The position numbers and the translations under genes are program-made. The notes below the pieces were generated by a model, which saw nothing but the letters and a program-made list of their open reading frames with translations, was not told where the DNA came from and did no database searches. This document shows, in pieces, positions 43,801 through 51,720 of a DNA stretch of 64,000 bases; the stretch's first letter is position 1; every line of letters begins with the position of its first letter. Source of the DNA: Aquiflexum gelatinilyticum (GTDB taxonomy: Bacteria > Bacteroidota > Bacteroidia > Cytophagales > Cyclobacteriaceae); assembly GCF_024741135.1 (NCBI RefSeq), contig NZ_JANSUY010000002.1, positions 248,001 through 312,000 of the forward strand. The letters are read 5' to 3'.

Positions 43801-44272
43801 AGAGCATCTCCGTGACATGGATGATTTGAAGCAATCTGTTCAGAATGCGGTTTATGAACAAAAAGATCCTCTTTTGATTTATAAGTTTGAAGCATTTGAA
43901 ATGTTCAAGCGCTTTGTAGGCAAACTCAATGAAGATACCATTTCATTCATTGCGAAAGCCGATCTTCCTGCCCAAGACCCAAATCAAGTAAGGGCAGCCC
44001 AAGCTCCAAGAAGGGAAGAAGCTCATGTAAAAGCATCCAAAGAGGAAGTTGGCAGCAGCTTAAATCCTGGTGGAGGCAGACAAGCTGCGGCGGCTGTTGC
44101 TAATCGAACGGCTCCACCACAGATCGTTGCGCCAAGAAAATCTGAAAAGGTATATGGCAGAAATGACAAGGTGTCTGTACAGTATCCTGATGGCAAAGTA
44201 CTGAAGGATGTCAAGTTTAAAAGCGTGGAACAGGATGTTGCTGAAGGCAAATGTGTGGTCATAGAACATTAA
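40892..44272 (+). CDS. secA: Preprotein translocase ATPase SecA
   Basis: This 1126-aa ATP motor drives Sec-dependent export. Walker A is [16 protein letters not shown] and the DEAD-like Walker B is [20 protein letters not shown]. HERS-type [21 protein letters not shown] and [38 protein letters not shown] mark the helicase and scaffold parts. It is longer than the E. coli protein because of inserts (for example 330-440), and the C-terminus ends in [21 protein letters not shown] without the CxCxSG..CC zinc motif, a Bacteroidota trait. It probably starts an operon with the SPOR-like lipoprotein, 10 nt downstream. Confidence 0.97.
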   Translation: [1126 protein letters not shown]

Positions 44273-44282
44273 CAAAAGCATC

Positions 44283-44831
44283 ATGAAAAGGTCACTCCTG
44301 ATTTTGATATTTCCGGTAATTTTGATGAGCTCCTGCGGACTCATAAAAAAGACTGCTTCACCCTCAAGTGAATATGAAAATTACAATGAGGATTTAGATG
44401 ACTCAAGGGTAATTTATCCTGACCTGGAGGAACAGGTCGTAAAAGCAGAAACTACTACTGAGTATGAAGGCGAAGTTGGAACAGCAGATGCAGACCTGGA
44501 AATCGCACTAAATAACCTCAAGGAGGCCAATAAAGCAGAAATGTATTGGAGTGGATATACAGTTTTGGTTTACAGCGGTATTGACAGGGACTTGGCATTC
44601 AAAACAAGAAATGACTTGTTCACCTTTTTTCCTGATTTTAAAACAGACATGCAATACCAACAGCCACGGTACCTTGTCAAGGTGGGAAAGTTTGTCAACA
44701 GAATCGAAGCCCTTACTTATTACCACCAATTGAAAGAAAATTTTCCTTCTTCGAGAATCATTCAAGACAGGTTTTTGAGAGAAGGATACGTCATTCCTGA
44801 ACCGGTTACGGATGGTCAACAACAGAATTAA
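44283..44831 (+). CDS. SPOR-like lipoprotein
   Basis: This 182-aa lipoprotein starts MKRSLLILIFPVILMSSC, with the anchor Cys at 18. The C-terminal ~80 residues (YTVLVYSGIDRDLAFKTRNDLFTFFPDFKTDMQYQQPRYLVKVGKFVNRIEALTYYHQLKENFPSSRII) match a SPOR-type fold that binds denuded peptidoglycan strands. It lies 10 nt after secA and overlaps the next gene by 20 nt, so the three are one transcript. A cell-wall or division role is likely. Confidence 0.83.
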   Translation: MKRSLLILIFPVILMSSCGLIKKTASPSSEYENYNEDLDDSRVIYPDLEEQVVKAETTTEYEGEVGTADADLEIALNNLKEANKAEMYWSGYTVLVYSGIDRDLAFKTRNDLFTFFPDFKTDMQYQQPRYLVKVGKFVNRIEALTYYHQLKENFPSSRIIQDRFLREGYVIPEPVTDGQQQN

Positions 44832-46002
44832 GGAATTAGCGGCAGCTTATAAATCAGAATTTATAGCCAACAGGAGGCATTTGCATGCCAATCCGGAACT
44901 TTCTTTTCAGGAATTCCAGACGGCTGCTTTCGTAGAGAAACAGCTTAGAGGTTTTGGTATCAATCAAATTGAACACAAAGCAGGAACCGGAATTCTTGCC
45001 ATCATAGAAGGAAATAGCCCATCCAAAAAAGTAATTGCGCTAAGAGGAGATATGGATGCTTTGCCGATTGTGGAACAGAATGATGTTTCCTACAAATCTA
45101 CCATTCCCGGTGTGATGCATGCCTGTGGACATGATGTTCATACGGCGTCACTTCTTGGTGCTGCCAAAATCCTAAATGAAATCAAGGACCAATTTGAGGG
45201 AACTGTTAAACTTATTTTTCAGCCCGGTGAAGAACTTATTCCCGGAGGAGCTTCCCTGATGATCAAAGACCAAGCCTTAGAAAATCCAAGACCTTCAGGG
45301 ATCATCGGACAGCATGTGATGCCATTTATCCCTGTGGGAAAAGTAGGTTTCAGAAAAGGGATGTATATGGCAAGTGCGGATGAATTATATATCACTGTCA
45401 AAGGAAAAGGAGGACACGGCGCCATGCCGGAAACTTTGGTCGATCCTGTTTTGATAGCTTCACACATGATTGTTGCTTTGCAACAAGTGGTTAGTAGAAA
45501 TGCTTCCCCAAAAATCCCATCTGTACTTTCATTTGGTAGAGTGGAGGCTTTGGGTGCAACCAATATTATTCCCAATGAAGTGAAAATACAAGGCACCTTC
45601 CGGACACTAAATGAAGAATGGCGTGCCAAAGCCCATGGTCATATGGTGAACATAGCCAAAGGTATTGTAGAAGGTATGGGAGGAGAACTTGATTTTGAGG
45701 TACGAAGAGGCTATCCCTTTCTTAAAAATGCCGAGGCACTTACTGCGAGAGCCCAAGAAGCTGCAATCCAATATCTTGGACAAGAAAATGTAGTAGACCT
45801 TGATATCTGGATGGCAGCTGAAGATTTCTCTTATTATACTCAGGAGATTGATGGATGCTTCTATCGGTTGGGAACAAGAAACGAATCCAAAGGAATTGTT
45901 TCAGGAGTCCATACCCCCACTTTTGACATAGATGAAGATGCTATGGAAATCGGAGCAGGTCTAATGGCTTGGATTGCCATCAATGAGCTAGGATCTTTGT
46001 GA
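44812..46002 (+). CDS. M20-family amidohydrolase (N-acyl-amino-acid hydrolase-like)
   Basis: This 396-aa cytoplasmic zinc-dependent peptidase or amidohydrolase has the first metal site RGDMDALPIVEQ, then HACGHDVHTASLLGAA (metal His and Asp), then FQPGEELIPGGASLMI (catalytic Glu/metal), and a dimerisation domain with GGHGAMPETLVDPVLIAS. The last metal His is in VSGVHTPTFDIDEDAM. This is the IAA-amino-acid/hippurate hydrolase subgroup. The ATG at 44812 overlaps the end of the SPOR gene by 20 nt, which is long but plausible for coupled translation. Substrate unknown. Confidence 0.9.
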   Translation: MVNNRIKELAAAYKSEFIANRRHLHANPELSFQEFQTAAFVEKQLRGFGINQIEHKAGTGILAIIEGNSPSKKVIALRGDMDALPIVEQNDVSYKSTIPGVMHACGHDVHTASLLGAAKILNEIKDQFEGTVKLIFQPGEELIPGGASLMIKDQALENPRPSGIIGQHVMPFIPVGKVGFRKGMYMASADELYITVKGKGGHGAMPETLVDPVLIASHMIVALQQVVSRNASPKIPSVLSFGRVEALGATNIIPNEVKIQGTFRTLNEEWRAKAHGHMVNIAKGIVEGMGGELDFEVRRGYPFLKNAEALTARAQEAAIQYLGQENVVDLDIWMAAEDFSYYTQEIDGCFYRLGTRNESKGIVSGVHTPTFDIDEDAMEIGAGLMAWIAINELGSL

Positions 46003-46116
46003 TTTAATAAGAAGCAGAATTGAAACAAGCTGAAATATATCAATCTTATTTCTATTGTATTTCAACCTTATATCTCAAGTATTTAAATTGTATTTCCACT
46101 TAATTTCAAAATAGAA

Positions 46117-46893
46117 ATGAAAAGTACCAAATCAATAATCCTGACTTTGCTGATTTCTCTGACATTGACTACCCAGTCATTCGCTTGGGGGCCAATCGGT
46201 CACTATGTGATCGGAAAACTTGCAGAATGGCAGATGAAACCAAAGACTGTAAAAAAGGTGGAGGAGATACTTCAGCATCAGTCTATCTCAGGTGTCGGAG
46301 TCTGGATGGACAATATCCGCTCTGACAAAAAATACGATTATACCAACACCTGGCATTGGGTGACAACTGCCGATGGGAATTATGATCCTGCCATTCAGGA
46401 AAAAAACGGGGATGCCTACGAAGCATTTTTGAGAATCAAGGAAAACCTTAAAAAAGGCGGACTTTCTCCGGATGAGGAAAGAGACCAATTACGGATGTTG
46501 ATTCACATCACAGGGGATTTACATCAGCCCTTTCATGTGGGAAAGCCAGGCGACCGAGGAGGAAATGATGTCAAGGTCAGTTTTTTCAACAAAGAGACCA
46601 ACATACATGCTATTTGGGATTCCGACCTGATCGAAGGAAAAAAAATGAGCTACACAGAAATAGCCACTGAATTGCAGAAGAGGATCAACCCGGTTTTGAT
46701 CCAAAAATACACCAATACAGTTCCTGCAGACTGGTTAAAAGAAGCCGCCGCAATGAGGCCTGATATGTATGATATTCCTGAAAATGGCCGCATAGGCTAT
46801 GAATACATCTACAAACATTACCACCATGTAGAGGAAAGACTGACCGCTGCGGGAATCCGTTTGGCACAGGCGTTAGAAGAAATTTATGGATAA
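46117..46893 (+). CDS. S1/P1-type nuclease
   Basis: This 258-aa secreted zinc nuclease cleaves single-stranded nucleic acid, with a possible 3'-nucleotidase activity. A signal peptide (LILTLLISLTLTTQSFA-like) ends just before WGPIGHYVIG, so the mature protein begins with Trp, the family's N-terminal zinc ligand. Other ligands are visible in NTWHWVTTADGNYD, HITGDLHQPFHVGKPGDRGGNDVKV and IHAIWDSDLIEG. It is alone and followed by a terminator. Function is likely nutrient scavenging or clearance of extracellular DNA/RNA. Confidence 0.93.
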   Translation: MKSTKSIILTLLISLTLTTQSFAWGPIGHYVIGKLAEWQMKPKTVKKVEEILQHQSISGVGVWMDNIRSDKKYDYTNTWHWVTTADGNYDPAIQEKNGDAYEAFLRIKENLKKGGLSPDEERDQLRMLIHITGDLHQPFHVGKPGDRGGNDVKVSFFNKETNIHAIWDSDLIEGKKMSYTEIATELQKRINPVLIQKYTNTVPADWLKEAAAMRPDMYDIPENGRIGYEYIYKHYHHVEERLTAAGIRLAQALEEIYG

Positions 46894-46916
46894 AAGCCAA
46901 TCAACCATTTTCTTGG

Positions 46917-46945
46917 AACCGACGCTGTGAAGGGTCGGTTTTTTT
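46917..46945 (+). terminator. Terminator of the S1/P1 nuclease gene
   Basis: AACCGAC (46917-46923) pairs with GTCGGTT (46934-46940) and is followed by a run of T, 24 nt after the stop at 46893. Confidence 0.85.
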
Positions 46946-47173
46946 ATTTTAAAAAATAGGATGAATCAATATCCAAGGCATAAAAATAGGGGAGGATTAA
47001 AAAACAGAGTAATTTTGAATTCTAAACCTAATTCAAAAGGATATTTGGCATAAGCACTTGACAATCTCAAATTTGTTATAGAATTTGTACAATTAATAGG
47101 AAAAACAAGTTTGGTTGGATAAGATTTTCGTTTGAGTCCATTTCACCCTGTCCCTTTTTGAAACTTATTTCAA

Positions 47174-47599
47174 ATGAAAAATCACTATAGGCAAGTCTTG
47201 GCTTTCTTGGTATTTTTCAATGTAATTTTTACTTTTTCAGACGGCTTAGCCCAAGGCAAACCCAAAGGCATGGTCAAAATCCAAGGAACTCCCCCTGAAG
47301 AATTTCCTGTTTTTTATGAACGTTTTCACTCCGATTCGGCCTTTCAAATGTCAAGAATCATATTTCCCCTTCAAGGATTAAGGGCCGAGGGAATTACTTG
47401 GACTGCTGACAATTGGGAACTGATGCGGACAAGGATTTATCAGGTCGACACGACGCAGTTTAAGACCAAAATAAAGAAAAAGAAAAAATATTTTGAGCAG
47501 ACCCTTTGGATCGAAGGTACCAAATTTTCCTCCAAGAGGAGGTTTGAACTTCGTGGCAACAGGTGGTTTTTGGTATATGCTTTTGAGGGGAGCCTTTAG
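47174..47599 (+). CDS. Small secreted protein, unknown function
   Basis: This 141-aa protein has a signal peptide (LAFLVFFNVIFTFSDGLAQ) and a mature part of about 115 residues with a lysine-rich KTKIKKKKKYFEQTLW stretch and beta-like segments (FELRGNRWFLVYAFEG). No family is recognised. It stands alone, 280 nt after the previous gene, with a shared terminator at its end. It could be a small envelope protein; nothing in the neighbourhood tells more. Confidence 0.65.
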   Translation: MKNHYRQVLAFLVFFNVIFTFSDGLAQGKPKGMVKIQGTPPEEFPVFYERFHSDSAFQMSRIIFPLQGLRAEGITWTADNWELMRTRIYQVDTTQFKTKIKKKKKYFEQTLWIEGTKFSSKRRFELRGNRWFLVYAFEGSL

Positions 47600-47602
47600 A
47601 TT

Positions 47603-47645
47603 AAAAAAATGATGGTGGGATAATCACCCCACCATCATTCATTTT
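47603..47645. terminator. Bidirectional terminator
   Basis: ATGATGGTGGG (47609-47619) and CCCACCATCAT (47628-47638) form an 11-bp stem with an 8-nt loop, with A residues before and T residues after. It serves the convergent genes at 47174 (plus) and 47650 (minus). Confidence 0.85.
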
Positions 47646-47649
47646 TGCT

Positions 47650-49458
47650 TCACTTTCTTTTTGCCTTAAATGTCCCATTGGGCTGGACAAACAATACCTC
47701 GGCAATATTGCCTGACTCTCCTTCTACAAATTCCAGTTTGAAACCATCCAGGATTTTTAGGGCAAATTTGTGCTTTTCCAGGGGGAGAAGTTCGTATTCA
47801 GGTTGACCCGGGACTAGCAAGTAGAGGGTATTTTCACCCTTGATATAGATTTTGGCAACGATTCCAGGCAGTTCGTAATCGCCCACATATTTTTCCAATT
47901 CAGCTTTGTCCATGATGACCCCTTTTGGCGTCCTTTTGAATTCGAGAGGGTCTATCGCAGGCTCAAGCTTGGAAACAAAAGAAGAAATCTCCCCGCTGTC
48001 ATTAGTCCTGAAGTTGAACTGAAGCCCAAATCCACCGACCGTATCTACCTTGCCTTCCACCACTGGATAAGGAGAAAAAATGTTATAATGGTAATGCTTC
48101 AGCCACATGTTGTTTTTTCCGGCCTTGGCAAAAAGAGAATCGTTTTTAAAGTAAATGTCCAAGGTACCATATCCGGGATTTGAGTAATCTCCGGTATATT
48201 CTACCAAAAGATGTGAAGGTTTGGTTCCTGTTTTTTGAGAAGAGGTTTTGGTCGCCAATGCTTCTTTCTCGGCTGCTTTGGCTTTGTCAGAGCGTTCCTT
48301 GTAGGTTTTATTCCAATCGGTTCTCGTTTCTTTCAGCACCCTGTCACTGATGATATTGCGTGCCAGACTCGGGATGACCGAGCCGTTTTGATTGGCTAGT
48401 ACTATGATGCCGATGCTGTCTGATGGGAAGAAACTCACATTGGCAGAAAACCCATCGATATTGCCACCATGTTCGACCCGGTAGTGGCCTTTGTAAGAAG
48501 ACATCATCCAACCATAGCCATAGCTACTCATGTGCAAATCCGGAAACTCTTTGTCAGGGACTCCACCGCTCATGACCATTTGAGAACTCATGGCTTCTTT
48601 GACATAAGATTCTGGAAGGATTTGTTTGTCTTTGAACTTGCCACCGTTGATCCATGTCATGACCCAATTTGACATTTCTGTCACGTTACTGTTGATGCTT
48701 CCTGCCGGACCCATGGCCGCTATGTCGTAATAATCCATTTTTTTGATGGCAGAATCATTTTTGACTTGGTAGCCAAAAGAGGCTTCTTTTCCGTTTTTGA
48801 GCCCATCGATATCTGTGCTCGAGGTTTTCATTTCCAAAGGTTGGAAGAAATGCAAGTCAATATTTTCTTCCCAACTTTTTCCTGTGATGTGCTCGGCGAT
48901 TACACCTTGGGCTAGAAACATGAAGTTGTTATAATACCATCTTTCTCTGACTTTGGCGAATGGTTCTTGGTAGGCTATCCTTTGCATGAGACTATCCCGG
49001 GAATTAGTGGAAAAAAGATACCAGCTGATATCATGTCTCGGAAGACCCGTACGGTGTGTCATGATGTCCCGGATGGTGATAAGTTCATTCATTTCGGCAT
49101 TTTTGAATCTCAATTCAGGAATGTGCTTGATGGGGCTGTCTTCAAATGTGAGTTTGCCTTCTTCCTTTAAAATGCCAAGAAGACCGGATGTAAATGCCTT
49201 GCTGCTTGATCCGATGGCAAAATTTGTATTGGGAGTGACGGGAGTTTTGTTTTCATAATCCCGATAGCCAAAGCCTTTGGAGTAGACGATTTTGTCTTTT
49301 TCGACCACAGCGACCGCAAAACCGGCAGCATGCCAATCCTTGAGTAAGGCATTGAGTTCAGCGTCTAGACCTGAAAACCTGTCTGAGGAGGATTTTTTTT
49401 GACCAAATGCAACCGTGGCGGAAAAAGTAAGAAGGATAAAAAGGAATATGTTTTTCAT
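47650..49458 (-). CDS. Serine hydrolase, class C beta-lactamase fold, with DUF3471-like C-terminus
   Basis: This 602-aa exported enzyme has a signal peptide (IFLFILLTFSATVAFGQ). The penicillin-recognising fold has IGSSSKAFTSGLLGIL (SxxK), a YYNNFMF (YxN) motif and VEHGGNIDGFSANVSFF (HGG third motif). After about residue 400 comes a beta-barrel-like DUF3471 domain (VEYTGDYSNPGYGTLDIYF). The combination is typical of secreted esterase/DD-peptidase relatives in Bacteroidota rather than true beta-lactamases. It is transcribed alone. Confidence 0.9.
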   Translation of the reverse strand: MKNIFLFILLTFSATVAFGQKKSSSDRFSGLDAELNALLKDWHAAGFAVAVVEKDKIVYSKGFGYRDYENKTPVTPNTNFAIGSSSKAFTSGLLGILKEEGKLTFEDSPIKHIPELRFKNAEMNELITIRDIMTHRTGLPRHDISWYLFSTNSRDSLMQRIAYQEPFAKVRERWYYNNFMFLAQGVIAEHITGKSWEENIDLHFFQPLEMKTSSTDIDGLKNGKEASFGYQVKNDSAIKKMDYYDIAAMGPAGSINSNVTEMSNWVMTWINGGKFKDKQILPESYVKEAMSSQMVMSGGVPDKEFPDLHMSSYGYGWMMSSYKGHYRVEHGGNIDGFSANVSFFPSDSIGIIVLANQNGSVIPSLARNIISDRVLKETRTDWNKTYKERSDKAKAAEKEALATKTSSQKTGTKPSHLLVEYTGDYSNPGYGTLDIYFKNDSLFAKAGKNNMWLKHYHYNIFSPYPVVEGKVDTVGGFGLQFNFRTNDSGEISSFVSKLEPAIDPLEFKRTPKGVIMDKAELEKYVGDYELPGIVAKIYIKGENTLYLLVPGQPEYELLPLEKHKFALKILDGFKLEFVEGESGNIAEVLFVQPNGTFKAKRK

Positions 49459-49622
49459 AATGTGCTTTGGTTAGGAGGGATTAATTTAAAGAATTTGTCT
49501 GAGAAACAGTACATCACACATTTTAACTTAGTCTATTTTGACTTTGTATTTAGGATAAAATAAAATTTATAGCAATTCCACTCCTTCCTCTTTAATTTGG
49601 CATTTGAACCAAGTTATGCAAA

Positions 49623-51716
49623 TTGTCCTCCTTTTTTGATACCAAAATAGATTACCTCCGCGGTGTAGGTCCCCAAAAAGCAGTTCTCTTCAATAAAGAG
49701 CTGTCCATATTTACCTATGGGGAATTGATCCAACATTACCCCTTTCGCTATGAGGACAGGACGCAGTTTTTTAAGATCAAAGACATCAACGAGGACCTGG
49801 AACATGTGCAGGTTGTAGCCAAAATCCGGTCGATTGAGACGATCGGGGAAGGAAACAGAAAAAGACTTGTTGCCCATATTTTTGATGAGACAGGGGAAAT
49901 GGAACTCACCTGGTTTAAAGGAATCCAATGGGTCACAAAAAAACTCATCATAGGTGTTCCTTTTGTCTTCTTTGGCAAGCCCAATAAATACGGAAGGAAA
50001 TTCAGCATCGCCCATCCAGAGATGGAACCGGTGACAGCCGTACAGGAAGAAAAGAGTTTTTTCCAACCGGTCTACCCGACTACTGAAAAACTCAGGGCCA
50101 AATTCTTAGATTCCAAAGGGATTTCCAAAATCATGGAGGGACTCGTACAAGTCGCATATCCCCAAATCCAAGAAACCATGCCAGAGGATATCCTGCAGCG
50201 GTTCAGCCTCATTTCCAAAAAAGAAGCTGTCAAACAAATCCACTTTCCAGACAATCCGGAAATCCTCAAAAGGGCAAGATTCAGGCTGAAGTTTGAAGAG
50301 TTTTTCTTTGTGCAGCTCAGGTTGCTGAAGTTGAAACTTACCAGAACCGAAAAGTCAAAAGGTCAGATTTTGAACCAGACTGAGCTGCTGACCAAATTCT
50401 ACAAAGAGCACCTTCCTTTTCAATTGACAGAGGCGCAAAAGCGTGTCGTCAGGGAAGCCTTTGCTGATATGAAATCCGGAAAGCAGATGAACCGCTTGAT
50501 CCAAGGAGATGTAGGAAGCGGCAAAACCATGGTGGCTTTTATCTGCATTCTGATTGCCATCAGTTCCGGGGCGCAGGCTTGCCTGATGGCGCCAACAGAA
50601 ATTTTGGCAAACCAACACCATGAAGGCTTGAAAGAATATGCAGGCCTGATGGGATTGAACATCGCTTTGCTTACCGGATCTACCAAGAAATCCGCCCGTA
50701 AAGTAATCCATGAAACATTGCTCTCAGGCGAGCTGCATATCATCATAGGAACACATGCACTGTTGGAGGATGTAGTCCAATTTAAGAATCTTGGCTTGGC
50801 GATTGTCGACGAGCAGCATCGGTTTGGAGTCGCCCAGCGGGCTAAACTTTGGGCCAAAAACGAGCAATTTATTCCCCATGTCCTGGTTATGACCGCTACA
50901 CCGATCCCGCGAACCTTGGCCATGACACTGTATGGTGATCTGGACATTTCGGTGATTGATGAAATGCCTGCCGGAAGAAAACCCATTCAGACTGTGCACC
51001 GCTATGACAAGGACAGGTTGAAGGTTTTTGGATTTATGCGGAAGCAGATCCAAATGGGAAGGCAGATTTATGTGGTGTACCCCCTGATCGAAGAGTCGGC
51101 TACATTGGATCTCAAAAACCTGATGGATGGTTTTGAAAGCATCAGCCGGGCATTTCCAGAATATCCTGTCAGCATTGTCAACGGAAACATGAAACCTGCC
51201 GACAAAGACTTCGAAATGCAGCGCTTTGTCAAAGGAGAAACCAAAATCATGGTGGCCACCACAGTCATCGAAGTCGGGGTCAATGTGCCCAATGCATCCG
51301 TCATGGTGGTCGAGAATGCCGAGCGCTTTGGTTTATCTCAGCTGCATCAGTTAAGAGGCCGGGTTGGTCGGGGTGCGGACCAATCCTACTGCATTTTGAT
51401 GACCAAATATGAATTGTCAAAAGACAGCAGGGTCAGGTTGGAGACGATGGTCAGGACCAACAATGGATTTGAAATTGCAGATGTGGACTTGAAGCTCCGT
51501 GGACCGGGAGACTTGATGGGAACACAGCAGAGCGGCTTGGCGGATTTGTTGATCGCTGATTTGAGCAAAGATGCCCCGATTCTGACGATGGCAAGGGATG
51601 CGGCCCAATTACTTTTGCAGGATGATCCCGACCTGAGTTTACCCAATCACGCCATGGTACTCCGTCAGATCAAAAACCAAAAGAAGCACGCGATTAATTG
51701 GAGCAGGATATCTTGA
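49623..51716 (+). CDS. recG: ATP-dependent DNA helicase RecG, TTG start
   Basis: This 697-aa branch-migration helicase regresses stalled replication forks. Domains: N-terminal wedge with YLRGVGPQKAVLFNKELSIFTYGELIQHYPFRYEDRT; Walker A QGDVGSGKTMVAF; DEQHRFGVAQR (Walker B); MTATPIPRTLAMTLYGD (III); and RGRVGRGADQSYCIL (VI). The reading frame has a stop at 49605-49607 and no ATG before TTG at 49623, and Bacteroidota homologues begin MSxFFxTKIxYL, so TTG is very likely the start. The overlapping ATG at 49616 is out of frame. The gene ends 4 nt before a convergent gene. Confidence 0.96.
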   Translation: MSSFFDTKIDYLRGVGPQKAVLFNKELSIFTYGELIQHYPFRYEDRTQFFKIKDINEDLEHVQVVAKIRSIETIGEGNRKRLVAHIFDETGEMELTWFKGIQWVTKKLIIGVPFVFFGKPNKYGRKFSIAHPEMEPVTAVQEEKSFFQPVYPTTEKLRAKFLDSKGISKIMEGLVQVAYPQIQETMPEDILQRFSLISKKEAVKQIHFPDNPEILKRARFRLKFEEFFFVQLRLLKLKLTRTEKSKGQILNQTELLTKFYKEHLPFQLTEAQKRVVREAFADMKSGKQMNRLIQGDVGSGKTMVAFICILIAISSGAQACLMAPTEILANQHHEGLKEYAGLMGLNIALLTGSTKKSARKVIHETLLSGELHIIIGTHALLEDVVQFKNLGLAIVDEQHRFGVAQRAKLWAKNEQFIPHVLVMTATPIPRTLAMTLYGDLDISVIDEMPAGRKPIQTVHRYDKDRLKVFGFMRKQIQMGRQIYVVYPLIEESATLDLKNLMDGFESISRAFPEYPVSIVNGNMKPADKDFEMQRFVKGETKIMVATTVIEVGVNVPNASVMVVENAERFGLSQLHQLRGRVGRGADQSYCILMTKYELSKDSRVRLETMVRTNNGFEIADVDLKLRGPGDLMGTQQSGLADLLIADLSKDAPILTMARDAAQLLLQDDPDLSLPNHAMVLRQIKNQKKHAINWSRIS

Positions 51717-51720
51717 TCCC

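Noticed and set aside
44812..44831. Frameshift joining the SPOR-like lipoprotein and the M20 hydrolase into one protein
   Set aside because: Each frame has its own complete family domain and start or leader; the 20-nt overlap is normal coupling.
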